From positions 186,001 through 250,000 of the forward strand of contig LNFI01000007.1 in NCBI GenBank assembly GCA_001464615.1: a stretch of DNA of 64,000 bases. Direction: 5' to 3'. Positions 44,211 to 54,125 of this stretch are shown piece after piece. Both the position numbers and the translations under genes were made by a program. Source of the DNA: Sphingomonadales bacterium Ga0077557 (GTDB lineage Bacteria; Pseudomonadota; Alphaproteobacteria; Sphingomonadales; Sphingomonadaceae). A model generated the notes under the pieces. That model did no database searches and was not told the origin of the DNA. It worked only from the letters and a program-made list of their open reading frames with translations. Each line of letters begins with the position of its first letter. Position 1 is the first letter of the stretch.

Positions 44211-46073
44211 TCACCCCGGAACGGCCACAAACCGTCGCTTTGGGGGATGACTGGTCATGTCGTGGTCGCAATCGGTCAATTGCTCGACCAGCGCCTTGAG
44301 CTCGTCGAAATGTCGCTCGCGCAGCGTGCGCGGCGTCACGCCCAGCCGGTTGCAAAGCGCCGCCGCCGCTGCGACCGCGACGCCGTGCTGCGCGCCATTG
44401 CCCATCAGCTTGGTCGCCGATCCGGCGACATGGGTGACGCTGATATGCTTGCCTGCCATCATCAGATTGTCAATGTTTGCAGAATATAGACAGCTGAAGG
44501 GGATGCCGTACATCTCCTTGTCGCGCATATCGAAAATCCAGTCCTTCAGGCGGAAGTCGTACTTGCCCTCGCCGCGGTCCCACGCGCAGTGGATGCAGAA
44601 CGACCCGTCATTGGCGATCAGCTCGTCATCGAAGCGCCTGTGCTCGCGGATATCGTTCTCGGTCAGGACATGATCGCCCCGGTAGCGGCGGAACTCACCC
44701 TGTGCGGCGACATAGGCCATCCACTCGAATTCGAGATTGACATAGGCTTCAGGTTCAAGGCGCTTGACGTTAGCGAAGGTGCCGTAAAGCGCGCGCATCA
44801 GATAATCGCGCACCAGTTCGCCCGAGGTATAGGGGTCGAGCCACTGGCCATATTCCCAGAAATGCGTAGCCGGAAACACATCGTTCTTTGATCCGAAGCG
44901 GAATTCAGGCGTACTGGGGTTGTCGCCGGCGGCGGGGCCGGGGCCGTTCTCCAATCCCGGCCGGACCAGTTGGCCGCTAAGATTGGCATAGTCCTTCGAC
45001 ACTTCGGTGGCCCAGGGGACGTCCGGAAAGGGCACCGGCTGGTCGGCCATCCGGGTACGGAAGAACAACGTGTTGCCGTGGTGCATCTCATCGGCGGTTT
45101 CGGGCGCATAGGGCTCGCCGAATTCGGCGCGGGCCTCGCGGCCGAACAAAGTCTGCGCACCCGCCAGCACGCCCAACATCGCGGTGCCGCTGGTATCGAT
45201 GAACATGGCGGCGGTGAAGCGGCGTTCATACCCGCCACGCGCCTGCACCGCATCGACCGACACGATCCGGTTACCCTCGGTGATTGCGGAGAAAACTCTC
45301 TGTTCAAGAAACACCGATGCGGTGGGTTCAGCCTCGAGCAGCGCCAGCGCGACGAGATCGCCATTGGGTTGGCGCGCCGACAATTCCCTGAGCAGCGCCC
45401 CTTGCGTCCCGCGCGGCATCAGCCCGATTTCGACGCTGGCATTGCCGCCGAGGACCGGCCGGTCGTGGATCAGCGCGACGCGCTGGCCGAGTCGCGCCGC
45501 CGTCAGTGCCGCCGCGCAGCCGGAAATGCCACCGCCGACCACGATCACGTCGAAATTCCCTGCATCAACCGGCGCATCGGGCAGACCGCGCAACGCCCGG
45601 CGCCATGCCCGACTGGCCTCGCCGACGTCTTCGGGTGGCGGGATTCCGTCTGCGCTGAAATAAATCGCATCGCACCGTCCATCGAAACCCGTCAGGTCGT
45701 GGAGCGCCAGCTTCACCGGGCCTTGCGACAACGCGACCTTACCCGCCGATTGCCAAGACCAGTCGCGGTCATTGGCGCCGAACTCGGTCGCGAGCGCGGA
45801 GCCATTAATCGACAGTCTGAATCGGCCGGGGTGATGTCCGGGCACCCAGTCCTTGGCGCGGACCCAGACGTTATAGTCACCCGCCTGATCGACCGAAATC
45901 GTCGTTGTGGCATCGGCGACTGGACGCCCCAGCCCATGCGCCAGCAGATAAGGCGATCCCATTTGCAGCTCGAACTGCGAATCGAGCATCCAGCCGCCGT
46001 AATTCGCAAAGTCCTCGGCCTCGACCAAGATCGCAGACTTGGGAGCGACTGCAATGATGTCCTGCTCCGGCAT
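44211..46073 (-). CDS. FAD-dependent oxidoreductase with N-terminal carbohydrate-binding-like domain
   Basis: 620 aa. Residues about 14-145 look like a beta-sandwich binding module (VEAEDFANYGGWMLD, YNVWVRAKDWVPG, FRLSINGS). From about 174 a PF12831-type FAD domain follows, with DVIVVGGGISG (175-185) and VLGGNASVEIG. MAGKHISVTHVAGSATKLMGNGAQ near the end is the usual C-terminal FAD contact. No signal peptide is seen, so a sugar-binding role in the cytoplasm would be odd; the module may instead bind the pathway substrate. It could oxidise a cyclic alcohol, glycoside or ketone. It lies between the TonB receptor and the site-A operon without its own CTGAACA site. Confidence 0.85.
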   Translation of the reverse strand: MPEQDIIAVAPKSAILVEAEDFANYGGWMLDSQFELQMGSPYLLAHGLGRPVADATTTISVDQAGDYNVWVRAKDWVPGHHPGRFRLSINGSALATEFGANDRDWSWQSAGKVALSQGPVKLALHDLTGFDGRCDAIYFSADGIPPPEDVGEASRAWRRALRGLPDAPVDAGNFDVIVVGGGISGCAAALTAARLGQRVALIHDRPVLGGNASVEIGLMPRGTQGALLRELSARQPNGDLVALALLEAEPTASVFLEQRVFSAITEGNRIVSVDAVQARGGYERRFTAAMFIDTSGTAMLGVLAGAQTLFGREARAEFGEPYAPETADEMHHGNTLFFRTRMADQPVPFPDVPWATEVSKDYANLSGQLVRPGLENGPGPAAGDNPSTPEFRFGSKNDVFPATHFWEYGQWLDPYTSGELVRDYLMRALYGTFANVKRLEPEAYVNLEFEWMAYVAAQGEFRRYRGDHVLTENDIREHRRFDDELIANDGSFCIHCAWDRGEGKYDFRLKDWIFDMRDKEMYGIPFSCLYSANIDNLMMAGKHISVTHVAGSATKLMGNGAQHGVAVAAAAALCNRLGVTPRTLRERHFDELKALVEQLTDCDHDMTSHPPKRRFVAVPG

Positions 46074-46230
46074 TACGCAACGACGCCGACACGGTGATCG
46101 GTTAGGCGAACGCTAATCGTCGCAAAGACAGTCTTCGCTGGCGATCGCCGTTTGTGCAAGGGGCGCGGTTGGGTCCACCCGGTGGTCGCCCCCCAATGGA
46201 GAACGGCGCGCCGGATGGATCGTCTCGACA

Positions 46231-48387
46231 TCAATATTTCATCGTCACCGACAGGCCAATCCGCCGCGGGTAAATGGCCTGCTGTGCGGTAGGGGTGAAC
46301 AGGATCGGACCCTTTTCGTTGGTGATGTTGTCGGCAAAAACGTCGAAGCGAAGCTTCTTGGTTTCCAGTCCTGCGCGCAGCGTCAGATTCTCGATCTGGC
46401 CGCCGAAAAACCCACTCGCCAGATCCTGCTGGCGATTGCGGAACGAATAGGCGCCGTAGAAATTGAAATCGAGATTCTCGTTGATCGCGGTCGAATAGGT
46501 CGCACCGATCGAATAATTGTTCTTCGGCACGCCTGGCAGTTGCGCTCCGTTTCGTGCGGTTGGCGATACGACCGTCAGCTGGGGATTAATGTTCTGGAAG
46601 GTGGAGTTGTTGAAGTTTACGACAGCCTGCAAGGTCAGCCCGTTTAGCGGTGTGCGCCAGTTCAGCCCCAGATCGACGCCATAGATGCGTGCATCACCGC
46701 CATTGACCACCGAAGGGAGGCCGAAGGGCGTGTTGAACGGAATCTGGATGTCGCTCCAGTCAGTGTAATAGAAGGATCCGTCGAAGTAGAAACCGGCGGG
46801 CAGTTTCAGTTTGGTGCCAATTTCATACGTCCACAAACTGTCTTCGTTGATGATGACCCCGGTCGTCACGCCGCTCAGCTGACCAAGCAGCGCTTGCGCC
46901 CCGGTCTGGATCGTCCCCGAGCGGAAACCGCGCGCGACGTTGATATAAACAAGGGCATCGTCGCTGGGTTTGTAGGTTAGGTTGAATCTCGGGCTTAGCG
47001 CATCGAACTTGCCCCGCCCACTATCCACCGCTGTCACCCCGCCAAAGGTCGTCGGGCCGGACGCAGTGCGCGTGTCGTTAAAATACCGCAGACCGATCAG
47101 TGGGATCAGCTTGCCATCGAACAAGCTGTAGGATGCCTCGCCGAAGATCGCGAAACTTTCGGTCTTTAGCGGTGCGCCAACGACGTTCAGAAACGGAATC
47201 GCCGGACCCAGTCCGCGGAAGTTAACGTCGATATCCGATGTAATCGTCGCATTGGTGTAAAGGCCACCGACGATCCAGCTAAACGCGCTGTCCCCCTGCG
47301 ACACCAAGCGCAGTTCCTGATTGAACGAATGTGTTGCAAAGGTGCTGTTGTTCCGGATGCCAATCGGGAGGAAGACCCCCGGGGCAACAGGCAACACAGA
47401 ATTCACCACGCTATCGATCCGCAGCTTGTGATCGATATAGGAAGTGCCGCTTTCCAGTGAAACCGTTCCCAAATCCCATTTGGCAGACCCGGAATAAAAG
47501 GTCGCAACCGTGTCAATAAACGGGGTGATACCAAAGGGTTCGTGGACGCGCGGCGGATCGACCGCCAACAGATTGTTGCTGTAATCCTGATGATTGTCGA
47601 TGTGCCAGACCGACACGGTGACATCCAGATTTTCGGTAGGCTTCAAGAACAGCTTGCCGCGAACGTTCCAGCTTTCGATGCCGTTCAGATTGTTGCCAAG
47701 CGCGCCATCGGCAAAGCCGCTCAGTCGTTCATAGCCGCCCGACACGCTGAACGCTGCCTTGTCAGTCGCCAGCGGGAAGTTGAACGCAGCATCGCCGGCA
47801 TAGTTGGTGCCGCCACCGTCAGTGAACGATACCTCGCCCTGGCCCTTTGCCGTGAATTTCGTGGTATCCGGCTGGGTGGTGACGAGCCGGATCAGGCCGC
47901 CCATTGCGCCATTGCCATAAAGCGTGCCCTGCGGCCCGCGCAGGATTTCGGTCCGCTCCAGATTGATCAGGCGCGATGGCGGTGCCAGCTGGAGGTTGGG
48001 GATGCTGAAGATAACGTCGTCGATATAATAGCCGACGGTCGCATCACCCACGGTGCCAGAGCTGATGCCGCGAATCTGAATTGTTTCAAAGCCGGGCGCC
48101 GCTTTGGACACGATTGATGCGCCCGGAATGAATTCAACCAGCTGAGTCAGGTCCTTGGTGCCGCGCCGTTCCAGCGTATCGCCGCTGATCGCCTGGATCG
48201 CGGCGGGCACGTCGGACAAATTCTGTTCGCGCTTCTGCGCGGTGACGACGATGTCGCCATCGGCATAGGCTTGGTCTGTTGCGGTAGAGTCGGGCGTCGC
48301 CTCCTGGGCCATGGCCGGCGTGGCGAACAGCGCAAGCGCGCTGAGACTGCCGAGAAGCGCCGCGCGCCGAACATTTGAACCGATCAT
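46231..48387 (-). CDS. TonB-dependent outer-membrane receptor
   Basis: 718 aa from the ATG at 48387, which has GGAGGGG 6 nt upstream; TTG and ATG codons a little upstream are less well spaced. Signal peptide to about residue 28 (TPAMAQ), TonB box DIVVTAQKREQNL, plug motifs IQIRGISSG and RTEILRGPQGTLYG, and a barrel ending SVTMKY. It is of the type sphingomonads use for uptake of organic substrates. Two CTGAACA palindromes lie in its upstream region, tying uptake to the regulated catabolic genes. Confidence 0.93.
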   Translation of the reverse strand: MIGSNVRRAALLGSLSALALFATPAMAQEATPDSTATDQAYADGDIVVTAQKREQNLSDVPAAIQAISGDTLERRGTKDLTQLVEFIPGASIVSKAAPGFETIQIRGISSGTVGDATVGYYIDDVIFSIPNLQLAPPSRLINLERTEILRGPQGTLYGNGAMGGLIRLVTTQPDTTKFTAKGQGEVSFTDGGGTNYAGDAAFNFPLATDKAAFSVSGGYERLSGFADGALGNNLNGIESWNVRGKLFLKPTENLDVTVSVWHIDNHQDYSNNLLAVDPPRVHEPFGITPFIDTVATFYSGSAKWDLGTVSLESGTSYIDHKLRIDSVVNSVLPVAPGVFLPIGIRNNSTFATHSFNQELRLVSQGDSAFSWIVGGLYTNATITSDIDVNFRGLGPAIPFLNVVGAPLKTESFAIFGEASYSLFDGKLIPLIGLRYFNDTRTASGPTTFGGVTAVDSGRGKFDALSPRFNLTYKPSDDALVYINVARGFRSGTIQTGAQALLGQLSGVTTGVIINEDSLWTYEIGTKLKLPAGFYFDGSFYYTDWSDIQIPFNTPFGLPSVVNGGDARIYGVDLGLNWRTPLNGLTLQAVVNFNNSTFQNINPQLTVVSPTARNGAQLPGVPKNNYSIGATYSTAINENLDFNFYGAYSFRNRQQDLASGFFGGQIENLTLRAGLETKKLRFDVFADNITNEKGPILFTPTAQQAIYPRRIGLSVTMKY

Positions 48388-48468
48388 GATCATCCCCTCC
48401 AACTGCCACGCGCCCTGCCATACTGCAGGGTCAGCTTCCGGGAATCGGTCCCGGGGCTCTACTGCTAA

Positions 48469-48484
48469 CTAAACAACCGTTCAG
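48469..48484. promoter_or_regulatory. TetR-type operator, site B1
   Basis: CTAAACAACCGTTCAG, 81 bp upstream of the TonB receptor start at 48387. A match to the shared palindrome CTGAACAWAYGTTYAG. Confidence 0.6.
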
Positions 48485-48501
48485 TATTTGGCAAGATAGT
48501 G

Positions 48502-48517
48502 CTGAACATACGTTTCG
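48502..48517. promoter_or_regulatory. TetR-type operator, site B2
   Basis: CTGAACATACGTTTCG, 33 bp from centre to centre of site B1 and just after the crotonase stop codon (48521). Paired sites suggest cooperative control of the receptor gene. Confidence 0.55.
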
Positions 48518-48520
48518 GGG

Positions 48521-49321
48521 CTATTGTCCCGAAAAGGATGCCGGACGCTTTTCCATGAACGCCGACACCGCCTCGGTGAAATCGGCGGTGCGGGTGCCGA
48601 GCAGCCATTGATCCGCATCGGCGTGCATGATCGACGCGCTGAGCGCCCCCGACAGCGCGTTAACGCTGCGTTTGATCATCTGGACAGCAACCGGCGGCAA
48701 GGTGGCATAACGCTGCGCCATCGCCAGCGCAGCGGCATCGCGGGCATCAGGTGCCACGACTTCATCGACAAAGCCCCACCCGTGCAGCGTTTCGGCATCG
48801 ATCAGATCACCCGACATCACCAGTCGTTTGGCGCGCGCTGGACCGACCAGCTCAACTGCGAGCGGCAAAGCGTTCCACATCAGGTTGATGCCCAGCTTCA
48901 CCTCGCCATAGCCCATCCGCGCCGTGGTGGTCGCGACCCGGAAATCGCACGCGCTGGCAATGCACGTCGCAGCGCCCGTGGCGATGCCCTGCACCACGCA
49001 AATTGTCGGCTGATGAATCTCGCGAATAGCGCGCATCAACCGCGCGCCTTGCTCGGCGGAACGGCGGAGCTGCACGGTCGGCTGTGGGGAGCCGCCGACG
49101 GCTGCCAAATCGGCCCCGACGCTGAAATGATCGCCCTCGGCCCGAATAATCACTGCGCGGATATCGGGTTCATCCCGAAAGCCTTCGGCCAGCTTTTCTA
49201 ATTGCCCCAGCGACGCCGGGGTCAGCGCGTTGCGCTTGGCCGAGCGATCGAGCGTGATCGTCGCAATCACCCCGTCACGTTCGATGCGGAAATCGCCGTC
49301 GGGATTAGGATCGATGCTCAT
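48521..49321 (-). CDS. enoyl-CoA hydratase/isomerase family protein with one catalytic Glu
   Basis: 266 aa crotonase. The oxyanion-hole motif FSVGADL is present, and E140 in YGEVKLG matches the second catalytic Glu. The first is replaced by I121 in GAATCIASACDF, where hydratases have GGGCE. A single-Glu crotonase may act as an isomerase, hydrolase or retro-aldol enzyme instead of a simple hydratase. It overlaps the preceding CoA ligase by 4 nt (ATGA) and so belongs to the operon behind site C. Confidence 0.88.
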   Translation of the reverse strand: MSIDPNPDGDFRIERDGVIATITLDRSAKRNALTPASLGQLEKLAEGFRDEPDIRAVIIRAEGDHFSVGADLAAVGGSPQPTVQLRRSAEQGARLMRAIREIHQPTICVVQGIATGAATCIASACDFRVATTTARMGYGEVKLGINLMWNALPLAVELVGPARAKRLVMSGDLIDAETLHGWGFVDEVVAPDARDAAALAMAQRYATLPPVAVQMIKRSVNALSGALSASIMHADADQWLLGTRTADFTEAVSAFMEKRPASFSGQ

Positions 49322-50928
49322 GCTGCAATCTGCTCCGCTAGACGCGCTTTAAGCGCCTGTTTGTCGACCTTGGAATTCGGCAGCAGCGGCAATTCGGCTG
49401 CGAAGCTGAATGTCTTTGGCAATTTGTAATTGGCCAAGCGCGGCCGGAGAAACTCCTTCAGCGCGTCTTCATCCAATGTCGGGTCGCTGGTCGCGATAAA
49501 GGCGTGGCCAACCTCCTGGAAAACGGCGTGCGGTACGGGCAGCACTGCTGCCAGATGGACCGCCGGATGCTCAGCAAGCGCCAGTTCGATTTCGACCGGA
49601 TAGATATTGTAGCCGCCCGATTTATACATTTCCTTCAACCGGCCGACAAAGCTGAAATTGCCGTCCTCGCGTTCGACCCCAATGTCGCCGGTGCGCAAAT
49701 AGCCATCGGCGGTGAAGGCCTCTGCCGTTGCCTCTGGCCGGTTGAAATAACCGGTCATGCAATAGGGCCCTTTGATCTGGATTTCGCCACTTTCGCCGAT
49801 ATCGGCAATGCTGCCATCGACGCGGGCGATGCGCATATCGGCAAAGGGCAGAGGCCTGCCGATTGTCTCCGCCATTACCGCGGTCGTCGCGTCAAAGTCG
49901 GATGCGGTGACGATGCCGCAGGTTTCCGTCTGACCATAAACGGTCGACATGGGAATGCCGAGATCCGCGACGGGTTTCAACAACGCCTCCGCCGTCGAAC
50001 CGCCACCGAACACCAACAGCTTGTAGTTGCTAAGCCGCTTGAATCCTTGCGCCGGCATGGCTGCAAACATTGCAAAAGCGGTCGGACTGCCGACCAGATA
50101 GGTCAGTTGCTCGCTCTCGGTCAGCGCAGCAATAGCCGCCATGTCGACGCGGTGGTGGAAGACGATCTTGCCGCCATAAGCGAACACACACATGCAGACA
50201 TTGTTGATCGCGCCGACATGGTTGGTTGGGGCGACGTTCAGAGTCGATTGCAGGCCGTCCTGCATCCAGCTGAGATTAGTCAGCGCCGCCGCCATCACCG
50301 CGCGGTGCGACAGCATCGCCCCCTTGGGCTTGCCCGTCGTGCCCGACGTATAGACGATGATCGCGACATCTTCAGGATCGATAGCGGCCCGCCGCGCGGC
50401 AAGATCAGCGTCGCTGATGGTGCGACCACGCGCGACAAAATCGGCAAAGGCAAGGGCCCGGCCGCAGGTTTCACCCAGCGCCACGAAGGTCGCGACGTTG
50501 GGCCCGAGCTGTTGCAATTCGTCCAGATAGTTGCGCCCGTCATAATGGTCGCGCGCGAACACCAGCCGCGGCGTCGCATCATCGAGCAGATACGCATATT
50601 CGGGGCCCTGGTAGCGCGGATTGAGCCCCATCCACACCGCGCCGATCGACGTGGACGCCAGCATCGTCACCCAAAAGTCGAGCGATGACGGCGCCAACGT
50701 CGCAACGCGGTCGCCTGGCGCGACGCCTTCCGCCATCAGCGCCTTGGCAATGCCATCGACCTGCTCCGCGAGCATCGCGTAGCTAAGCCGGATATCGCCA
50801 TCGACTGCCGCGTCGGCACCGCCAATCGCTGCTGCATGGCTCGCCAGCAGGTCATGAATCCGGGTACAGGCCATCTGGCGCGTAAATCGCGCCCGGCCCG
50901 CGCTCGCAATATCGGCGATCCGCGTCAT
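49318..50928 (-). CDS. AMP-dependent acyl-CoA synthetase
   Basis: 536 aa from the ATG at 50928 with GGAGAGA upstream; the longer frame begins at a TTG. ATP loop YTSGTTGKPKG, TVYGQTET, RTGDIG, GRLKEMYKSGGYNIYP and a C-terminal NSKVDKQALK whose Lys replaces the usual NGKxxK context. It activates a carboxylate, probably the pathway substrate, since its promoter carries site C. First gene of a two-gene operon with the crotonase. Confidence 0.92.
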   Translation of the reverse strand: MTRIADIASAGRARFTRQMACTRIHDLLASHAAAIGGADAAVDGDIRLSYAMLAEQVDGIAKALMAEGVAPGDRVATLAPSSLDFWVTMLASTSIGAVWMGLNPRYQGPEYAYLLDDATPRLVFARDHYDGRNYLDELQQLGPNVATFVALGETCGRALAFADFVARGRTISDADLAARRAAIDPEDVAIIVYTSGTTGKPKGAMLSHRAVMAAALTNLSWMQDGLQSTLNVAPTNHVGAINNVCMCVFAYGGKIVFHHRVDMAAIAALTESEQLTYLVGSPTAFAMFAAMPAQGFKRLSNYKLLVFGGGSTAEALLKPVADLGIPMSTVYGQTETCGIVTASDFDATTAVMAETIGRPLPFADMRIARVDGSIADIGESGEIQIKGPYCMTGYFNRPEATAEAFTADGYLRTGDIGVEREDGNFSFVGRLKEMYKSGGYNIYPVEIELALAEHPAVHLAAVLPVPHAVFQEVGHAFIATSDPTLDEDALKEFLRPRLANYKLPKTFSFAAELPLLPNSKVDKQALKARLAEQIAA

Positions 50929-50975
50929 GTGTCTCTCCAACCAACTCGCTCAACGCATAGGCGATGTTGGCTGGA

Positions 50976-50991
50976 CTGATCAAGTGTTCAG
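50976..50991. promoter_or_regulatory. TetR-type operator, site C
   Basis: CTGATCAAGTGTTCAG, 48 bp upstream of the CoA ligase start (50928) and overlapping the last codons and stop of the TetR gene. A match to the shared palindrome with one arm change (T for A). Confidence 0.6.
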
Positions 50992-51632
50992 TTTTTTGGG
51001 TCGGGCCGCACGCCACGATACAGAAGATCGGCATAAGCGCGATGTCGCCGACGCCACAGCGCGCGGTCAAAGCCCGACTTGCCCAGCACCCTTTCGACAA
51101 AGGGCTCGAGCAGCAAAGTGCCCAGTTCCATATAGACGACCAATAGGGGCAGCCACAGCCGGTCCACATCGGCGCGCATATGGCCTTCGGCATCCATCCG
51201 GTCCATCGCCGTGCGCTGGACCTGATAGAAACGCTCGAACAACCCGGCACCCCAGTCGCTCCCTTCCAAAAGCGCGCGGCGCATATAGGCCTTGGTCAGG
51301 TCCCAATCATCGATATGGCGGGCGATCCAGGCCTCGGTACGGTCGGTCACGCTGTCGAGATCGGCCGGCTTTTCAAGGCCATCATAAAGATTCTGTTCGA
51401 ACAGCACTTCTTCGAATTGCGCGATAAAGTAGCGGTCGACCGCCTCGCGCAGCCCTTCCTTGGACCCGAAATGATGATTGATCAGGCCGACTGACACCTC
51501 CGCCGCGGTTGAGATGTCCCGGACGGTGACTCCGTCGAACCCCTTTTCCGCGAACAGCGACATTGCGACCTTGATGAGGCGCATTTTGCCCTTCGACAAT
51601 TCGACGACGTCCGCGATGCTTTCCTGTTCCAT
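50988..51632 (-). CDS. TetR-family regulator, probable controller of the CTGAACA regulon
   Basis: 214 aa of ordinary TetR length. The helix-turn-helix lies at about 31-65 ([22 protein letters not shown]); the C-terminal domain is helical and divergent, as in ligand-binding TetR proteins. It lies between two of the six palindromes (sites C and D) and is divergent from a thiolase gene, with site D between the two starts. That is the usual autoregulated arrangement. The inducer is probably a CoA ester or free acid of the pathway (inference). Confidence 0.9.
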   Translation of the reverse strand: MEQESIADVVELSKGKMRLIKVAMSLFAEKGFDGVTVRDISTAAEVSVGLINHHFGSKEGLREAVDRYFIAQFEEVLFEQNLYDGLEKPADLDSVTDRTEAWIARHIDDWDLTKAYMRRALLEGSDWGAGLFERFYQVQRTAMDRMDAEGHMRADVDRLWLPLLVVYMELGTLLLEPFVERVLGKSGFDRALWRRRHRAYADLLYRGVRPDPKN

Positions 51633-51670
51633 GCTGGGTATCTAGCAACAATCACCGAGCTTGCGCAACG

Positions 51671-51686
51671 CTGAACAAATGTATAG
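51671..51686. promoter_or_regulatory. TetR-type operator, site D
   Basis: CTGAACAAATGTATAG lies between the divergent TetR (start 51632) and thiolase (start 51716) genes, 39 and 29 bp from them. It can control both. Confidence 0.65.
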
Positions 51687-51715
51687 CGCGTGCGCAAACA
51701 TTTGGAGGGGATATC

Positions 51716-52921
51716 ATGACCGACGTTGCGATCATTTCGACAGCACGCACCGCGATGGCCAAATCGGTCCGCGGCAGCTTCAACGACACGCATCCGATCA
51801 TTCTCGCCGGCCACACGCTGCGCCACGCGATCAAGCGCGCTGGAATCGACCCGGGCGAGGTCGAGGATGTCATTCTGGGTACCGGCATGCCGGAGGGCGC
51901 AACTGGCTTCAACATCGCGCGCAATGCGGCGATCAAGGCCGGCTGCCCGGTCACCACCAGCGGCGTGGTGATCAATCGCTATTGTTCATCGGGGCTCCAG
52001 TCGATCGCGATGGCCGCCTCGCGAATCCGCGACGAAGGTGTGCCGGTGATGGCAGCGGGCGGGGTCGAATCGATCTCGATGGTGCAGCTTTCGGGCAAAA
52101 TGAACATGCATGGCGCGACTGAGGCGGGCCTTGCCGCCAGCCATCCGGCACTGTGGATGAGCATGATTGAGACCGCTGAAATCGTGGCCGAGCGCTATAA
52201 TGTGAGCCGCGAATCGCAGGACCAATATGCGCTGGAGAGCCAGCAGCGCACCGCTGCTGCGCAGGCTGCCGGCAAGTTCGACGACGAAATCGTGCCCTTG
52301 AAGGCCATCTGGAAAAAGGTCGATAAGGCGACTGGCCAGACCAGCACGGCCGAGGTGCTGGTCGATCGCGACGAATGCAACCGCCCGGAAACAACCCTTG
52401 AAATGCTCGCCGGGCTGAAACCCGTGCTGAAGAGCGGCATGACGATGGCCGAGGGCAAATATGTCACCGCGGGCAATGCCAGCCAGCAATCGGACGGATC
52501 GAGCACGGTCATCTTGATGGACGGCGATCTGGCAGCCAAGCGCGGCATCACGCCAATGGGCTGGTTCCGGGGCTTTGCCGCCGCTGGCTGCGAGCCCGAC
52601 GAAATGGGCATCGGCCCGATCTTCGCCGTCCCCCGCCTGCTCGAACGCCACGGCCTAAAGGTCAGCGACATTGGCCTGTGGGAATTGAACGAAGCCTTTG
52701 CCAGCCAGTGCCTCTACAGCCGCGACAAGCTGGGCATCGATCCCGCCATCTATAACGTCAATGGCGGCGCAATCTCGATCGGCCATCCCTACGGCATGAC
52801 CGGCGCACGCGGTGTCGGCCATGTCCTTATTGAGGGCAAACGGCGCGGCGTGAAATATGCGGTCGTCACCATGTGCGTTGGCGCGGGCATGGGTGCTGCC
52901 GGCCTGATCGAGATCGCCTGA
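51716..52921 (+). CDS. acetyl-CoA C-acyltransferase (thiolase)
   Basis: 401 aa. All thiolase catalytic residues are present: nucleophile C90 in [16 protein letters not shown]357 in [12 protein letters not shown] and C387 in [17 protein letters not shown] lies just upstream of the ATG. It cleaves a 3-ketoacyl-CoA with CoA to release acetyl- or propionyl-CoA. It is under operator D and followed after 7 nt by an epimerase-like gene. Confidence 0.94.
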   Translation: MTDVAIISTARTAMAKSVRGSFNDTHPIILAGHTLRHAIKRAGIDPGEVEDVILGTGMPEGATGFNIARNAAIKAGCPVTTSGVVINRYCSSGLQSIAMAASRIRDEGVPVMAAGGVESISMVQLSGKMNMHGATEAGLAASHPALWMSMIETAEIVAERYNVSRESQDQYALESQQRTAAAQAAGKFDDEIVPLKAIWKKVDKATGQTSTAEVLVDRDECNRPETTLEMLAGLKPVLKSGMTMAEGKYVTAGNASQQSDGSSTVILMDGDLAAKRGITPMGWFRGFAAAGCEPDEMGIGPIFAVPRLLERHGLKVSDIGLWELNEAFASQCLYSRDKLGIDPAIYNVNGGAISIGHPYGMTGARGVGHVLIEGKRRGVKYAVVTMCVGAGMGAAGLIEIA

Positions 52922-52928
52922 GCCACGG

Positions 52929-53924
52929 GTGGCGCGGGTTCTCGTCACGGGCGGGCCCGGCTTTATCGGGCGGCGCGTCGTCCAGCGCTTTTTGAGCGCA
53001 GGATGGGAGGTGACGAGCTTCTCGCTGCCCGGCGAGCCCGCCCCACCCGAATGGCGCGGGCCAGTGCGGATGGCCTATGGTGATCTCGGCGACCGCGCAT
53101 CGCTCGAAGCGGCGGTGCAAGGCTGCACGCTCGCTATCCATCTTGCAGCGCCGGTGGGCGTCGCGGGGCGCTATCAGTGGCAATGGGATGTTATCGCCGA
53201 GGGCACACGCAATGTCTGTGAGGTGATGGCGGCACAGCAGGGCCGCGCGGTGGTTGCCTCCTCAATCGCGGTCTATGGCACGCTGATCCAGACGCAGGTC
53301 TGCCGCGAGGAAGACGGTCACGGTCCGTGGGCGGGCGCCTATGGGCGTGGCAAGCAAGGGCAGGAAATAGTCGCGCTGGAGACCGCTGCACGAACGGGAA
53401 TGCCGCTGACCCTTATCCGCCCTGCCAATGTTTATGGCCTTGGCGGAGCCAGCGCCTGGGGCGACCGCCTGCTCGAAGCATTCGCGGCCAGCGGCGGAGC
53501 GGTTTTTGGCGACGCGCAGGCAAATGGCGCAGGCCTCGTCCATGTCGAAAACCTCGCTGACGCGCTGTTTCTTGCCGGGACAAGCAACGCGGCGATTGGC
53601 CGCACCTATAATGTCTGTGACGGAAACGGCGTTAGCTGGCGGCGCTTTTTCGACGATATGGCGGCAGTGGCCGGCAAGCCGCCGCCGCCCGTCATCCCGC
53701 TTTCCGACGCTCTGGCCATCGTCCGTGCCAATGAAGACCCGGCCAATCTGGTTGAACCCAAAGACCCGAACCTGCCGTCGATGGAGGGGCTCAATCTGGT
53801 CGGTTTCGACAACAGGATCAATGCCTCACGCATCCGCGCCGAGATCGGCTGGACCTCGCGGATCGACTATGCAGACGCGATGCACGAGATCGGCCGAGCA
53901 TGGCGCGCGGCGCGTAACGGCTAG
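52929..53924 (+). CDS. NAD-dependent epimerase/dehydratase family protein
   Basis: 331 aa with a GTG start; it follows the thiolase stop by 7 nt. Extended SDR: TGGPGFIG at the N-terminus, SSIAVYG and YGRGK as the Tyr/Lys pair, and RPANVYGLGG. The C-terminal part resembles 3-beta-hydroxysteroid/dihydroflavonol-type members more than sugar epimerases. It may oxidise or reduce a ring hydroxyl or ketone in the same pathway as the thiolase. Confidence 0.85.
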   Translation: MARVLVTGGPGFIGRRVVQRFLSAGWEVTSFSLPGEPAPPEWRGPVRMAYGDLGDRASLEAAVQGCTLAIHLAAPVGVAGRYQWQWDVIAEGTRNVCEVMAAQQGRAVVASSIAVYGTLIQTQVCREEDGHGPWAGAYGRGKQGQEIVALETAARTGMPLTLIRPANVYGLGGASAWGDRLLEAFAASGGAVFGDAQANGAGLVHVENLADALFLAGTSNAAIGRTYNVCDGNGVSWRRFFDDMAAVAGKPPPPVIPLSDALAIVRANEDPANLVEPKDPNLPSMEGLNLVGFDNRINASRIRAEIGWTSRIDYADAMHEIGRAWRAARNG

Positions 53925-54125
53925 GGCATGCAGCCCATCGACCGGAACTGTGGCTTTCGACAAATTTCGCGACGTGGAACGGTAGCATTGCCGATCCCGA
54001 AAGCTTCCGTTCGTTAAGCGTCTGCAAGCTTCGCCGATCTTGCATGTTCGACCTTGCGGAAACTGTGCCTTGTGCGCACAAGATGTGCAAAACAAGCCCC
54101 GAGTCTTGGACAAGCGATCAGTCAA

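Noticed and set aside
46101..46116. Seventh TetR operator (GTTAGGCGAACGCTAA) before the FAD oxidoreductase
   Set aside because: It is partly symmetric but differs from CTGAACAWAYGTTYAG at most arm positions.
49504..50688. 394-codon open frame antisense to a CoA ligase
   Set aside because: Shadow of the 49318-50928 ligase; low-complexity Arg/His/Gln composition and no ribosome binding site. The similar frames at 55716-56948 and 44970-46097 were rejected for the same reason.
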